In this document: positions 1 to 5,350 of the stretch, piece after piece
Layout of the letters: every line of letters starts with the position of its first letter
Numbering within the stretch: the stretch's first letter is position 1
Assembly: GCA_040755975.1 (NCBI GenBank)
Contig: JBFLZY010000122.1
Coordinates: forward strand, 1-6,269
Direction: 5' to 3'
Source of the DNA: JAIMBK01 sp040755975
Lineage (GTDB): Bacteria > Bacillota > Desulfotomaculia > Desulfotomaculales > Nap2-2B
Length of the DNA stretch: 6,269 nt
Made by a program: the position numbers and the translations under genes
Notes under the pieces: generated by a model
The model's input: only the letters and a program-made list of their open reading frames with translations
What the model was told of the DNA's origin: nothing
Databases searched by the model: none

Positions 1-854
1 TTTCTGCCGACTCTATGCTGATTTATCGTTATATGGATATCGGGACGGCCAAGCCGACCAGCGAGGAGCGGCAGGGCATTCCCCATTACATGATTGATCT
101 CATTGATCCCGACGAACCATATAGCGTTGCCCTTTACCAGACGGAAGCAGAAAGGCACATTCTGGAAATAAGCGGGCGCGGCAAACTCCCTTTGTTGGTC
201 GGCGGTACAGGCTTATATATTCGCGCTGTAATTGATCGTTACAGTTTTGCCCGGGCCGGCTTTGATCCCGGGTTGCGCCGGCAACTGCAAGAGGAAGCAG
301 AAGCTTTCGGCAAGGAGGCGCTGTACCGCCGCCTGTGCGCGGTGGACCAGGAAGCCGCCCAAAAAATCCACCCGCACAACCTGAAAAGGGTTATCCGGGC
401 ACTGGAAGTGTACTATTTGACCGGTCAGCCCGTTTCCCGGCGGCAACAAAAAAAAGAAGGACCGAAATACAACCTGGCCATTTTTGGCTTAACCATGGAA
501 AGAGCGCTGCTCTACCGCCGGATTGAAGAAAGGGTGGCTAAAATGTTGGCGGCGGGGCTGGTGGAAGAGGTACGGCAACTGCTCCAGAGAGGCTACGGTC
601 TGGAATTAACTTCCATGCAGGGGCTGGGTTACAAGGAAATGGCCCAATATTTAATGGGCCGGATCACCTTCGCCGAGGCGGTTTATTTGTTAAAACGCAA
701 CACCCGCCGCTTTGCCAAGCGCCAGCTGACCTGGTTTCGCCGGGACCGGCGCATCAAATGGATCGACGTTGCCTGTTTTCAAGATCCAAAAGGGGTAGCC
801 GGGGAAATTGTTCACCTGGCAGCAGGAGTATTTAAAGACGCGTCGAAGACTTGA
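1..854 (+). CDS. miaA: tRNA dimethylallyltransferase MiaA (5' end missing)
   Basis: MiaA transfers a dimethylallyl group from DMAPP to N6 of A37 in tRNAs that read codons starting with U; it is cytoplasmic. The frame is open from the first base: codons from position 3 read S-A-D-S ahead of the ATG at 15, matching the family motif SADSM..YR.MDIGTAKP. That ATG is therefore internal, and roughly 30 N-terminal residues with the P-loop lie outside the window. Visible family landmarks are MDIGTAKPT, LLVGGTGLYIRAV, HPHNLKRVIRALEV, TSMQGLGYKEM and the C-terminal RNTRRFAKRQLTWFRRD. The 283 visible residues plus the missing part give the usual length of about 310. The Q usually found after SADSM is L here (SMLIYRY), a small departure. 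The gene ends 35 nt before hfq, the common miaA-hfq arrangement, so co-transcription is likely. Confidence 0.96.
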   Translation, partial: SADSMLIYRYMDIGTAKPTSEERQGIPHYMIDLIDPDEPYSVALYQTEAERHILEISGRGKLPLLVGGTGLYIRAVIDRYSFARAGFDPGLRRQLQEEAEAFGKEALYRRLCAVDQEAAQKIHPHNLKRVIRALEVYYLTGQPVSRRQQKKEGPKYNLAIFGLTMERALLYRRIEERVAKMLAAGLVEEVRQLLQRGYGLELTSMQGLGYKEMAQYLMGRITFAEAVYLLKRNTRRFAKRQLTWFRRDRRIKWIDVACFQDPKGVAGEIVHLAAGVFKDASKT

Positions 855-875
855 GTAAAGAAAAAAAATTCCAAC

Positions 876-882
876 GGAGGGG
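876..882 (+). promoter_or_regulatory. Ribosome binding site of hfq
   Basis: GGAGGGG lies 7 nt ahead of the ATG at 890. It fixes the hfq start there and rules out the upstream in-frame TTG at 851, which overlaps the miaA stop codon and has no such site. Confidence 0.85.
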
Positions 883-889
883 CCATTGC

Positions 890-1132
890 ATGACAAAAAC
901 ACAGCTGAATTTACAAGACGCCTTTTTAAACCAGGTGCGCAAAGAAAATTTGCCGGTAACAATCTTTTTAGTTAACGGGTTTCAACTCAAAGGAGTAATC
1001 AAGGGATTTGACAATTTTACGGTGATTATGGAAAGCGACGGCAAGCAAATGATGGTTTACAAGCACGCCATTTCCACCATCAGCCCGGTTAAACCGGTGA
1101 GCGTTAACCTGGCGGAGAACAAACCGGCATAA
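890..1132 (+). CDS. hfq: RNA chaperone Hfq
   Basis: Hfq is a hexameric Sm-like ring that binds small RNAs and mRNAs and promotes their pairing. This 80-residue protein covers the Sm fold and has only a short tail. Visible residues fit the family: Q9 and F43 of the proximal uridine pocket, the Sm2 motif Y57-K58-H59 followed by AISTISP, and LVNGFQLKG in Sm1. The rim patch is RKEN (residues 17-20), less basic than the RRER of E. coli Hfq, as is usual in Gram-positives. It lacks the long disordered C-terminal tail of enterobacterial Hfq. The gene follows miaA by 35 nt, shares its transcript by inference, and is closed by a terminator 11 nt after its stop. Confidence 0.97.
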   Translation: MTKTQLNLQDAFLNQVRKENLPVTIFLVNGFQLKGVIKGFDNFTVIMESDGKQMMVYKHAISTISPVKPVSVNLAENKPA

Positions 1133-1143
1133 CTCTTCAGAGT

Positions 1144-1175
1144 GGCCTCTCCATTGCCGAGAGGTCTTCTTATTT
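1144..1175 (+). terminator. Rho-independent terminator after hfq
   Basis: GGCCTCTC (1144-1151) pairs with GAGAGGTC (1159-1166), an 8-bp stem with one G-U pair and a 7-nt loop. A T-rich run, TCTTCTTATTT, follows. It lies just after the hfq stop and before a new promoter, so it probably ends the miaA-hfq transcript. Confidence 0.8.
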
Positions 1176-1181
1176 CCAGGT

Positions 1182-1209
1182 CTGGCAGGCTATTTTCGAG
1201 GCGTATAAT
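1182..1209 (+). promoter_or_regulatory. Putative promoter of spoVK-type gene
   Basis: A perfect -10 hexamer TATAAT (1204-1209) lies 16 nt after a weak -35-like CTGGCA (1182-1187, four of six consensus bases). Transcription would start near 1216, giving a leader of about 30 nt to the TTG at 1245. The wider -10 CGTATAAT also differs at only one position from the sigma-E consensus CATAYAMT. This matters because B. subtilis spoVK is expressed in the mother cell, but no matching sigma-E -35 is visible at the right spacing. The sigma factor is therefore undecided. Confidence 0.55.
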
Positions 1210-1230
1210 TAAAAGTGATGATGCCTGCCC

Positions 1231-1237
1231 GAGGTGA
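1231..1237 (+). promoter_or_regulatory. Ribosome binding site that sets a TTG start
   Basis: GAGGTGA is a seven-base match to the anti-Shine-Dalgarno sequence and sits 7 nt before the in-frame TTG at 1245. The alternative starts GTG 1215, ATG 1218 and ATG 1221 have no such site and fall at or next to the predicted transcription start. Confidence 0.8.
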
Positions 1238-1244
1238 CCTGGGT

Positions 1245-2171
1245 TTGGTAAAAATTAAAATATGGCAGCATGATGGGGTAAAACCACCTGGAAAACACCA
1301 ACCAGTTTTGAAAAAAGACAACCATGTTTACCCGAATGTACAGGAAATTTTAAACGAGTTAAATTCTTTAATAGGATTAAAGGAAATAAAAAAGCTAATT
1401 GGCGAAATTTACGCTTTTGTAGAAATCCAAAAAAAACGTCAAAAAGAAAAGTTACCTGTAGAGCCCCAGGTACTGCACATGATCTTCAAGGGAAATCCTG
1501 GTACGGGGAAGACCACGGTAGCCAGAATCATCGGCCGGCTCTTTAAAGAAGTAGGCGTACTGCCGAAAGGGCACCTGGTAGAGGTGGAAAGGGCGGATCT
1601 GGTCGGCGAGTACATCGGTCACACGGCCCAAAAAACACGCGAGCAGTTGAAAAAGGCACTGGGGGGCGTGCTCTTCATCGACGAAGCTTATTCTTTAGCC
1701 CGCGGCGGGGAAAAGGACTTCGGAAAAGAGGCGATCGATGTTCTGGTTAAAGGAATGGAAGACAATAAAGACAACCTCATCTTAATTCTGGCCGGATACC
1801 GGGACGAGATGGACTGGTTTATCGAAAGCAACCCCGGTCTGCGCTCCCGTTTCCCCATTCACTTAAGTTTTCCCGACTACACCATTGACGAGTTGCTGGC
1901 CATAGCGGATTTAATGCTGTCGAAAAGGCAGTATATTTTGTCTCCGGGGGCCAGGGAAGAACTGCGCCTGATTTTAGAAAAAGAGGCGGCTACCCACCGT
2001 CACAACGGTAACGCCCGGCTGATCCGCAATTTTATCGAAAAGTCAATCAGGCAGCAGGCAGTCCGGCTGGTCGGCAAGAGAGAAGTTACCCGGGAAGAGT
2101 TGATGACCATTACGCGGGAAGATATATTACGCGCGCGGAGTGGGTATGAAATCCGCAATTGGGACCCGTGA
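1245..2171 (+). CDS. spoVK: Stage V sporulation protein K-type AAA+ ATPase (SpoVK/CbbX family)
   Basis: This 308-residue AAA+ protein belongs to the SpoVK/CbbX family. In B. subtilis SpoVK is needed for spore maturation, though its substrate is not clear; CbbX relatives remodel Rubisco. An N-terminal stretch of about 75 residues, with the family motif LNSLIGLKEIKKLI, precedes the ATPase core. The core shows Walker A GNPGTGKTT (83-91), Walker B LFIDE (143-147), the sensor-1 strand LILILAGY, arginine-finger candidates R200 and R202 in GLRSRFP, and sensor 2 GNARLIRN (255-262). All ATPase residues look intact. The TTG start is chosen for its strong ribosome binding site; using GTG 1215 would add ten residues. 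The gene lies between hfq and ynbB as in B. subtilis, but with no hflX in between. Its first 200 nt are noticeably more AT-rich than the rest. Confidence 0.9.
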   Translation: MVKIKIWQHDGVKPPGKHQPVLKKDNHVYPNVQEILNELNSLIGLKEIKKLIGEIYAFVEIQKKRQKEKLPVEPQVLHMIFKGNPGTGKTTVARIIGRLFKEVGVLPKGHLVEVERADLVGEYIGHTAQKTREQLKKALGGVLFIDEAYSLARGGEKDFGKEAIDVLVKGMEDNKDNLILILAGYRDEMDWFIESNPGLRSRFPIHLSFPDYTIDELLAIADLMLSKRQYILSPGAREELRLILEKEAATHRHNGNARLIRNFIEKSIRQQAVRLVGKREVTREELMTITREDILRARSGYEIRNWDP

Positions 2172-2275
2172 AAGGGGTATTGAAAGCAGCGGGAGAGACA
2201 CAGATTAATACTTTAGGCTTGAGAACTGTTGTATGTTGACCTTAAAGTTTGCTGCCTGTACTTCACGAGGTGGAC

Positions 2276-3517
2276 ATGCTTTTGAAAGAGAATTACCTGC
2301 TGGACTTGGCTGAAGAGGTGGAAAAAGAAGTTCTCCCCGTGGATCAAGAGATCGAAAAGAAAGCTTTTGTGAACCAGCAGCGCGTATTAAATGCTTTTCG
2401 AAAAGCGCGCGTCAGCGACTATCATTTGAAGGGGTCCACGGGTTACGGCTATGGCGAGCAGGGACGGGAAATCTTGGAAACGGTCTACGCGGAAATTTTC
2501 GGTGCCGAAAGGGCGCTGGTCAGGGGTCAAATCATCAGCGGGACGCATGCGCTGGCGCTCTGCCTTTTTGGCGTATTACGCCCCGGGGACGAACTGCTGG
2601 CGGTCCAGGGTCTGCCGTATGAAACGCTCCGGGCAATCATCGGCATCGGGAAAGGCGCGCCGGGCAATCTCAAGGAGTGGGGGATATTCTACCGCCAGGT
2701 GGAACTTCTTCCGGACGGCACCCTCGACTGGCCGGGAATTGCCGGAGCAATCAACAAGAAGACGAAAATGGTCCTGCTGCAACGTTCGCGCGGTTATGCA
2801 AACCGTCCTCCGTTGAATTTAAAGGAGATGGAGAGGTTAATTAATTTTCTTAAAAAACGCAAGCGGGATATCATCATTTGTGTGGACAACTGTTATGGCG
2901 AATTCGTGGAAAATACGGAACCCCCGGCAGCAGGCGCCGACCTGGTGGCGGGCTCCTTAATTAAAAACCCCGGGGGCGGGCTCGCCCCCAGCGGAGGTTA
3001 CGTGGTTGGCCGGGCCCGCTACGTGGAGATGGCCGCAAGCCGCTGGACCGCACCGGGGATCGGGGGGCAGGTAGGTCCAGCCCCGGAGTTTCAAAGACTT
3101 CTCTTCCAGGGGCTTTTTCTCGCCCCGCACGCTGTGGCCGAAGCGTTAAAGGGGGCGGTTTTTGCCGCCCGCTTTTTCGAGCGGCTGGGCTTTGCCGTCT
3201 CTCCCCTGTATCAAGAAGAACGGACGGACATTATTCAGGTGATTACGCTGGGCACCAGGGAGCGCCTGCTGGCCTTTTGCCGGGGAATCCAAAAAGCTTC
3301 GCCGGTAGATTCCCATCTTTGCCCCGAGCCGGCTCCCTTACCGGGATACAACGATCCCGTCGTTATGGCGGCCGGCACTTTTGTGCAGGGCGCGTCATTG
3401 GAGCTTAGCGCCGACGCGCCTGTAAAGGAACCGTACGCAGTGTACCTGCAGGGCGGTTTAACGAAAGCGCACGTAAAACTGGCGGTTATTTCCGCTGCGA
3501 AAGAAGTTTTCGGTTAG
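2276..3517 (+). CDS. ynbB: PLP-dependent methionine gamma-lyase family protein (YnbB-like)
   Basis: This is a fold-type I PLP enzyme of the YnbB family, which databases often label 'methionine gamma-lyase family' or 'aluminium resistance protein'. The true reaction and substrate are not established. At 413 residues it is full length. Family landmarks are STGYGYGEQGRE, the cofactor-binding QIISGTHAL, LFGVLRPGDE, QRSRGYANRP, VDNCYGEF with D204 (expected to contact the pyridine nitrogen), and SLIKNPGGG with K230 as the Schiff-base lysine. ATG 2276 is chosen because cGAGGTGG (2266-2273) lies just ahead; spacing is short, so the in-frame TTG 2282 is possible, and TTG 2249 is less likely. The 104-nt gap after spoVK shows no clear terminator and only weak promoter-like hexamers, so read-through is possible. 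The TAG stop coincides with the outer edge of repeat copy A. Confidence 0.9.
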   Translation: MLLKENYLLDLAEEVEKEVLPVDQEIEKKAFVNQQRVLNAFRKARVSDYHLKGSTGYGYGEQGREILETVYAEIFGAERALVRGQIISGTHALALCLFGVLRPGDELLAVQGLPYETLRAIIGIGKGAPGNLKEWGIFYRQVELLPDGTLDWPGIAGAINKKTKMVLLQRSRGYANRPPLNLKEMERLINFLKKRKRDIIICVDNCYGEFVENTEPPAAGADLVAGSLIKNPGGGLAPSGGYVVGRARYVEMAASRWTAPGIGGQVGPAPEFQRLLFQGLFLAPHAVAEALKGAVFAARFFERLGFAVSPLYQEERTDIIQVITLGTRERLLAFCRGIQKASPVDSHLCPEPAPLPGYNDPVVMAAGTFVQGASLELSADAPVKEPYAVYLQGGLTKAHVKLAVISAAKEVFG

Positions 3518-3826
3518 ACCCCCATGCCGCTTTTTAGGAGCACCAACAGGGGATAAAAACTTCCGGCCCGCCGTTCGATTTGCCAGGAACGACATATGCG
3601 TAGGCCGGTAACGAGACACGGTGCAGGTGAGGTAAGCGAACCGGCAGCGCAATTGAGAAGTGGGATGTGAGAAGTTGGAAGTGGGAATTTTAAAATCTCA
3701 CCTCTCACCTCCCGCCTCTCACTTCTCAATTGCCTGGTTCGCTTAAGAGCCAAGCCGATGTCTCGTCGGCCCGCAGCATCGGAGCGACGGCAAACGAACG
3801 GCGGGCAAGAAATATTTTTTGGGGTA
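3514..3826. repeat. Palindromic element, copy A (inverted partner of 4919-5318)
   Basis: This is a non-coding, MITE-like foldback of about 310 bp filling most of the gap between ynbB and the LysR gene. Its outer block 3514-3600 matches the reverse complement of 5232-5318 at 76 of 87 positions by hand count, without gaps. Its inner block 3750-3808 matches the reverse complement of 4938-4996 at 55 of 59, and weaker similarity runs on to about 3826. The element is itself an imperfect palindrome: 3567-3584 (CCCGCCGTTCGATTTGCC) pairs with 3789-3805 apart from one extra A, and GCGAACC near 3636 faces GGTTCGC near 3736. No transposase is encoded. Target-site duplications could not be identified. Confidence 0.88.
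3650..3732. repeat. CAATTG-bounded hairpin inside copy A
   Basis: CAATTGAGAAGTG (3650-3662) and CACTTCTCAATTG (3720-3732) are perfect 13-bp inverted repeats. The first half of the interior is almost all purine plus T (GTGAGAAG, GGAAGTGGGA), the second half its pyrimidine counterpart (CTCACCTCTCACCTCCC), around an AT-rich centre AATTTTAAAAT. A transcript in either direction should fold into one long imperfect stem, which could also act as a terminator or RNA-stability structure after ynbB. It recurs in copy B at 5013-5089. Confidence 0.85.
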
Positions 3827-3834
3827 ACCATTTC

Positions 3835-3904
3835 GGTGCGCCCGGCGGCGGGCCGGGGTGCTTATCTTGCGCGGGCACCGGCGTGCGCGGGGAAACGGCG
3901 CACC
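3835..3904 (+). other. GC-rich foldback in the LysR gene leader
   Basis: GGTGCGCC (3835-3842) and GGCGCACC (3897-3904) are perfect inverted repeats 54 nt apart. Within them GCCGGGGTGC (3852-3861) faces GCACCGGC (3875-3882) with a two-base bulge. The structure ends 6 nt before the ribosome binding site AGGTGA (3911-3916). It could be an operator, an mRNA leader structure affecting translation, or a relic of another small repeat. No clear promoter is seen here. Confidence 0.5.
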
Positions 3905-3921
3905 TTAAACAGGTGACCAAG

Positions 3922-4836
3922 ATGAATTTACGGCAACTGGAAGTATTTTTGCGGGTGGCCGAATTAAAAAGTTTTACCCGGGCGGCAAGGCAACTGTACA
4001 TGAGCCAGCCGGCGGTCAGTTTTCAAATTAGAAGCCTGGAAGAAGAACTGGGGGTTAAACTTTTCTGGCGCAATGAAAAGAACGTGATGCTTACCGAAGC
4101 GGGCCGTCTTTTATACCCGGAAGTTAAACAGATGATCGGCCATTTTTATAAAATAAAATCCGGTCTGGACAATTTAAAGGGCCTGCGCACGGGCCACCTG
4201 GAAATAGGCGCCAGCACCATCCCCGGGGAATATTTGCTGCCTTTATTGATTGGCGATTTCCGCAAAAAATATCCTGGCGTCCTGGTCAGCCTGCGGATCG
4301 GTGGCAGCGGGGAGGTGGAGAAGTGGCTCGCGAACCGGGAAATCGACCTGGGATTTACAGGGATTTTCGTTGCCGGTAAAGAAGTCGAATGTTTGCCCTG
4401 GATAGATGACCGCCTCGTTTTGATCATCCCTCCCGACCATCCCTGGGGACAGAAAAAGGTAGTGGATGTTTCCGAGTTGATTAAAGAGCCGCTTATTTTA
4501 AGAGAACCCGGTTCCGGCACCAGGCGGGCTTTTGAAGACAGGCTGGCCGCGAAAAATGTTCTGCTCACGCGAGGCAACACCGCCATGGAACTGGGCAGTA
4601 CCCGGGCGATCATCACGGCGGTGCAGGCCGGTCTGGGAATAGGGGTAGTGTCTTATTGGGCCGCCCGGGAGCCGCTTCTTTTAAACAGGGTGAAGGAAAT
4701 TCTTTTGAAAGATGTGGACCTCCGGAGAAAACTCTACGTAGCCCGCAGTCAAAACCGGCTAAGCAACTATGCTACCGACGTTTTCTATAATTTTACTTTT
4801 AACGAGGATACCAGGAGGCGTTTTAACGTAAATTAA
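3922..4836 (+). CDS. LysR-family transcriptional regulator
   Basis: This 304-residue protein has the standard LysR length. The N-terminal winged helix-turn-helix (about 1-60) reads RQLEVFLRVAELKSFTRAA then MSQPAVSFQIRSLEEELG (residues 27-44), the typical recognition-helix region, followed by LFWRN and LTEAG. A linker helix leads to the periplasmic-binding-protein-like effector domain from about residue 91, beginning GHLEIGASTIPGEYLLP. That ASTIP..YLLP signature resembles the CysL and selenium-metabolism LysR groups, but the effector cannot be named with certainty. Later motifs are REIDLGFTG, GSGTRRAFE and VQAGLGIGVVS. ATG 3922 has AGGTGA 5 nt upstream; the frame is open back to 3730, but that extension runs through the repeat and is rejected. 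LysR genes commonly sit divergent from a target, whereas here both sides are inverted copies of one palindromic element and no divergent gene exists. Confidence 0.92.
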   Translation: MNLRQLEVFLRVAELKSFTRAARQLYMSQPAVSFQIRSLEEELGVKLFWRNEKNVMLTEAGRLLYPEVKQMIGHFYKIKSGLDNLKGLRTGHLEIGASTIPGEYLLPLLIGDFRKKYPGVLVSLRIGGSGEVEKWLANREIDLGFTGIFVAGKEVECLPWIDDRLVLIIPPDHPWGQKKVVDVSELIKEPLILREPGSGTRRAFEDRLAAKNVLLTRGNTAMELGSTRAIITAVQAGLGIGVVSYWAAREPLLLNRVKEILLKDVDLRRKLYVARSQNRLSNYATDVFYNFTFNEDTRRRFNVN

Positions 4837-4871
4837 GCAGGTTTTTGCAGTATTTTGTCGAATTTAATCAT

Positions 4872-4916
4872 CTGTTCCGATCCCGGGACAGCAGGAACAG
4901 GCTGTTTTTGTTTTTT
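4872..4916 (+). terminator. Probable Rho-independent terminator after LysR gene
   Basis: CTGTTCC (4872-4878) pairs perfectly with GGAACAG (4894-4900), with a 15-nt loop. Alternatively ACAGC (4888-4892) pairs with GCTGT (4901-4905). Either stem is followed by the T-rich run TTTTTGTTTTTT (4905-4916). It lies 36 nt after the LysR stop and just before repeat copy B. Confidence 0.6.
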
Positions 4917-5012
4917 GATGACCTTGAAAATAGTCCTTTGCACGCCGTTCGTTTGCCGTCGCTCCGATGCTTCGGGCTGACGAAACATCGGCTTGGTTCG
5001 GATCGAACCAGC

Positions 5013-5089
5013 CAATTGAGAGGTGAGAGGTTAGAAGGGTGAGAATTTTAAATCCCACCTCCAACTTCTCACATCTCACTTCTCAATTG
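5013..5089. repeat. CAATTG-bounded hairpin inside copy B
   Basis: CAATTGAGAGGTGAGA (5013-5028) faces TCTCACTTCTCAATTG (5074-5089), 15 of 16 pairs, around an AT-rich centre GAATTTTAAAT. It is 77 nt, against 83 nt in copy A. The ends and centre are kept while the interior purine-rich repeats differ, so the folding potential is preserved more than the exact sequence. Confidence 0.85.
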
Positions 5090-5117
5090 CGCTGCCGGTT
5101 CGCTAACCTCACCTGCG

Positions 5118-5218
5118 AATTCAGTCGTCGGTCGTCGGACGTCAGAAAAAAGCGCGCTACCTAAACTTGTCTCAAAGGTGGTCTTCCGACGTCCGACATC
5201 TGACGACTGACGACCGAT
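5118..5218. mobile_element. Small inverted-repeat element nested in copy B (MITE-like)
   Basis: These roughly 100 bp are absent from copy A at the equivalent place. The ends are inverted repeats: 5122-5147 (CAGTCGTCGGTCGTC then GGACGTCAGAA) matches the reverse complement of 5184-5216 (CGGTCGTCAGTCGTC, AGATGTC, GGACGTCGGAA) at 24 of 26 positions with one 7-nt gap. The middle, about 5148-5183, holds a GCGCGC stretch and no reading frame of note. The repeating GTCGTC units make exact edges and target duplications hard to place. It has no transposase and would depend on one elsewhere, if it moves by transposition at all. Confidence 0.7.
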
Positions 5219-5317
5219 ATTGCCAGCCCTTCGCATATGTCGCTCCAGGCAAATCGAACGGCGGGCCGGAAGTTTTCGTTCTCTGTTGGTACCGCTAAAG
5301 AGCGGCATGGAGGTCTA

Positions 5318-5337
5318 ATAACAACTGATAACAACTG
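5318..5337 (+). repeat. Perfect tandem 10-bp repeat ahead of the kinase gene
   Basis: ATAACAACTG occurs twice in direct tandem (5318-5327 and 5328-5337), starting exactly where copy B ends and finishing 13 nt before the ATG at 5351. A 10-bp period equals one helical turn, which suits a paired response-regulator or repressor site. It may equally be a duplication left by replication slippage. Confidence 0.75.
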
Positions 5338-5350
5338 AATGGGTGTGCTT

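Larger units (their letters stand above)
4919..5318. repeat. Palindromic element, copy B (inverted partner of 3514-3826)
   Basis: This is the reverse-complement partner of copy A, filling the gap between the LysR terminator and the sensor kinase. Corresponding blocks are 4938-4996 with 3750-3808, 5013-5116 with 3623-3732, and 5232-5318 with 3514-3600. It has the same overall palindromic form: GCCGTTCGTTTGCC at the inner end faces AAATCGAACGGCGGG near the outer end. It is longer than copy A because about 100 bp sit where copy A has only about 11 nt (CGAGACACGGT). A promoter for the downstream kinase would have to lie in or at the edge of this element, but no convincing pair of -35/-10 hexamers was found. 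Confidence 0.88.

Noticed and set aside
851..889. Upstream TTG start for hfq at 851
   Set aside because: It has no ribosome binding site, overlaps the miaA stop, and would add residues absent from Hfq; GGAGGGG before ATG 890 is decisive.
2219..2264. Promoter for ynbB (TTGAGA 2219 or TTGACC 2236)
   Set aside because: The matching -10 positions (TTAAAG, TACTTC) agree at only about three of six bases, so the call is not supported.
3730..3921. N-terminal extension of the LysR protein back to 3730
   Set aside because: The frame is open but runs through repeat copy A and the GC-rich leader. A proper ribosome binding site precedes ATG 3922, which gives the standard LysR N-terminus. The synonymous-change pattern in this frame is reported separately as a finding.
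3518..3921. Riboswitch or structured leader RNA before the LysR gene
   Set aside because: Most of the predicted folding comes from the palindromic repeat, which recurs in inverted orientation after the gene; no known riboswitch core was recognised.
4146..4616. 156-codon open frame on the minus strand
   Set aside because: It is antisense to the LysR effector domain and is explained by GC-rich codon bias there.
5118..5218. CRISPR or tandem-repeat array in the GTCGTC-rich stretch
   Set aside because: The repeats are inverted rather than regularly spaced direct repeats, and there are no spacers.
4833..5308. Several short open frames on both strands within repeat copy B
   Set aside because: None has a ribosome binding site or known domain, and the region is a palindromic repeat whose arms produce mirrored frames. 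The one conserved frame is kept as a finding, not called as a gene.
3514..5318. Classical composite transposon or insertion sequence pair
   Set aside because: Neither flank encodes a transposase or a recognisable remnant, and no target duplication was found at 3514/5318.
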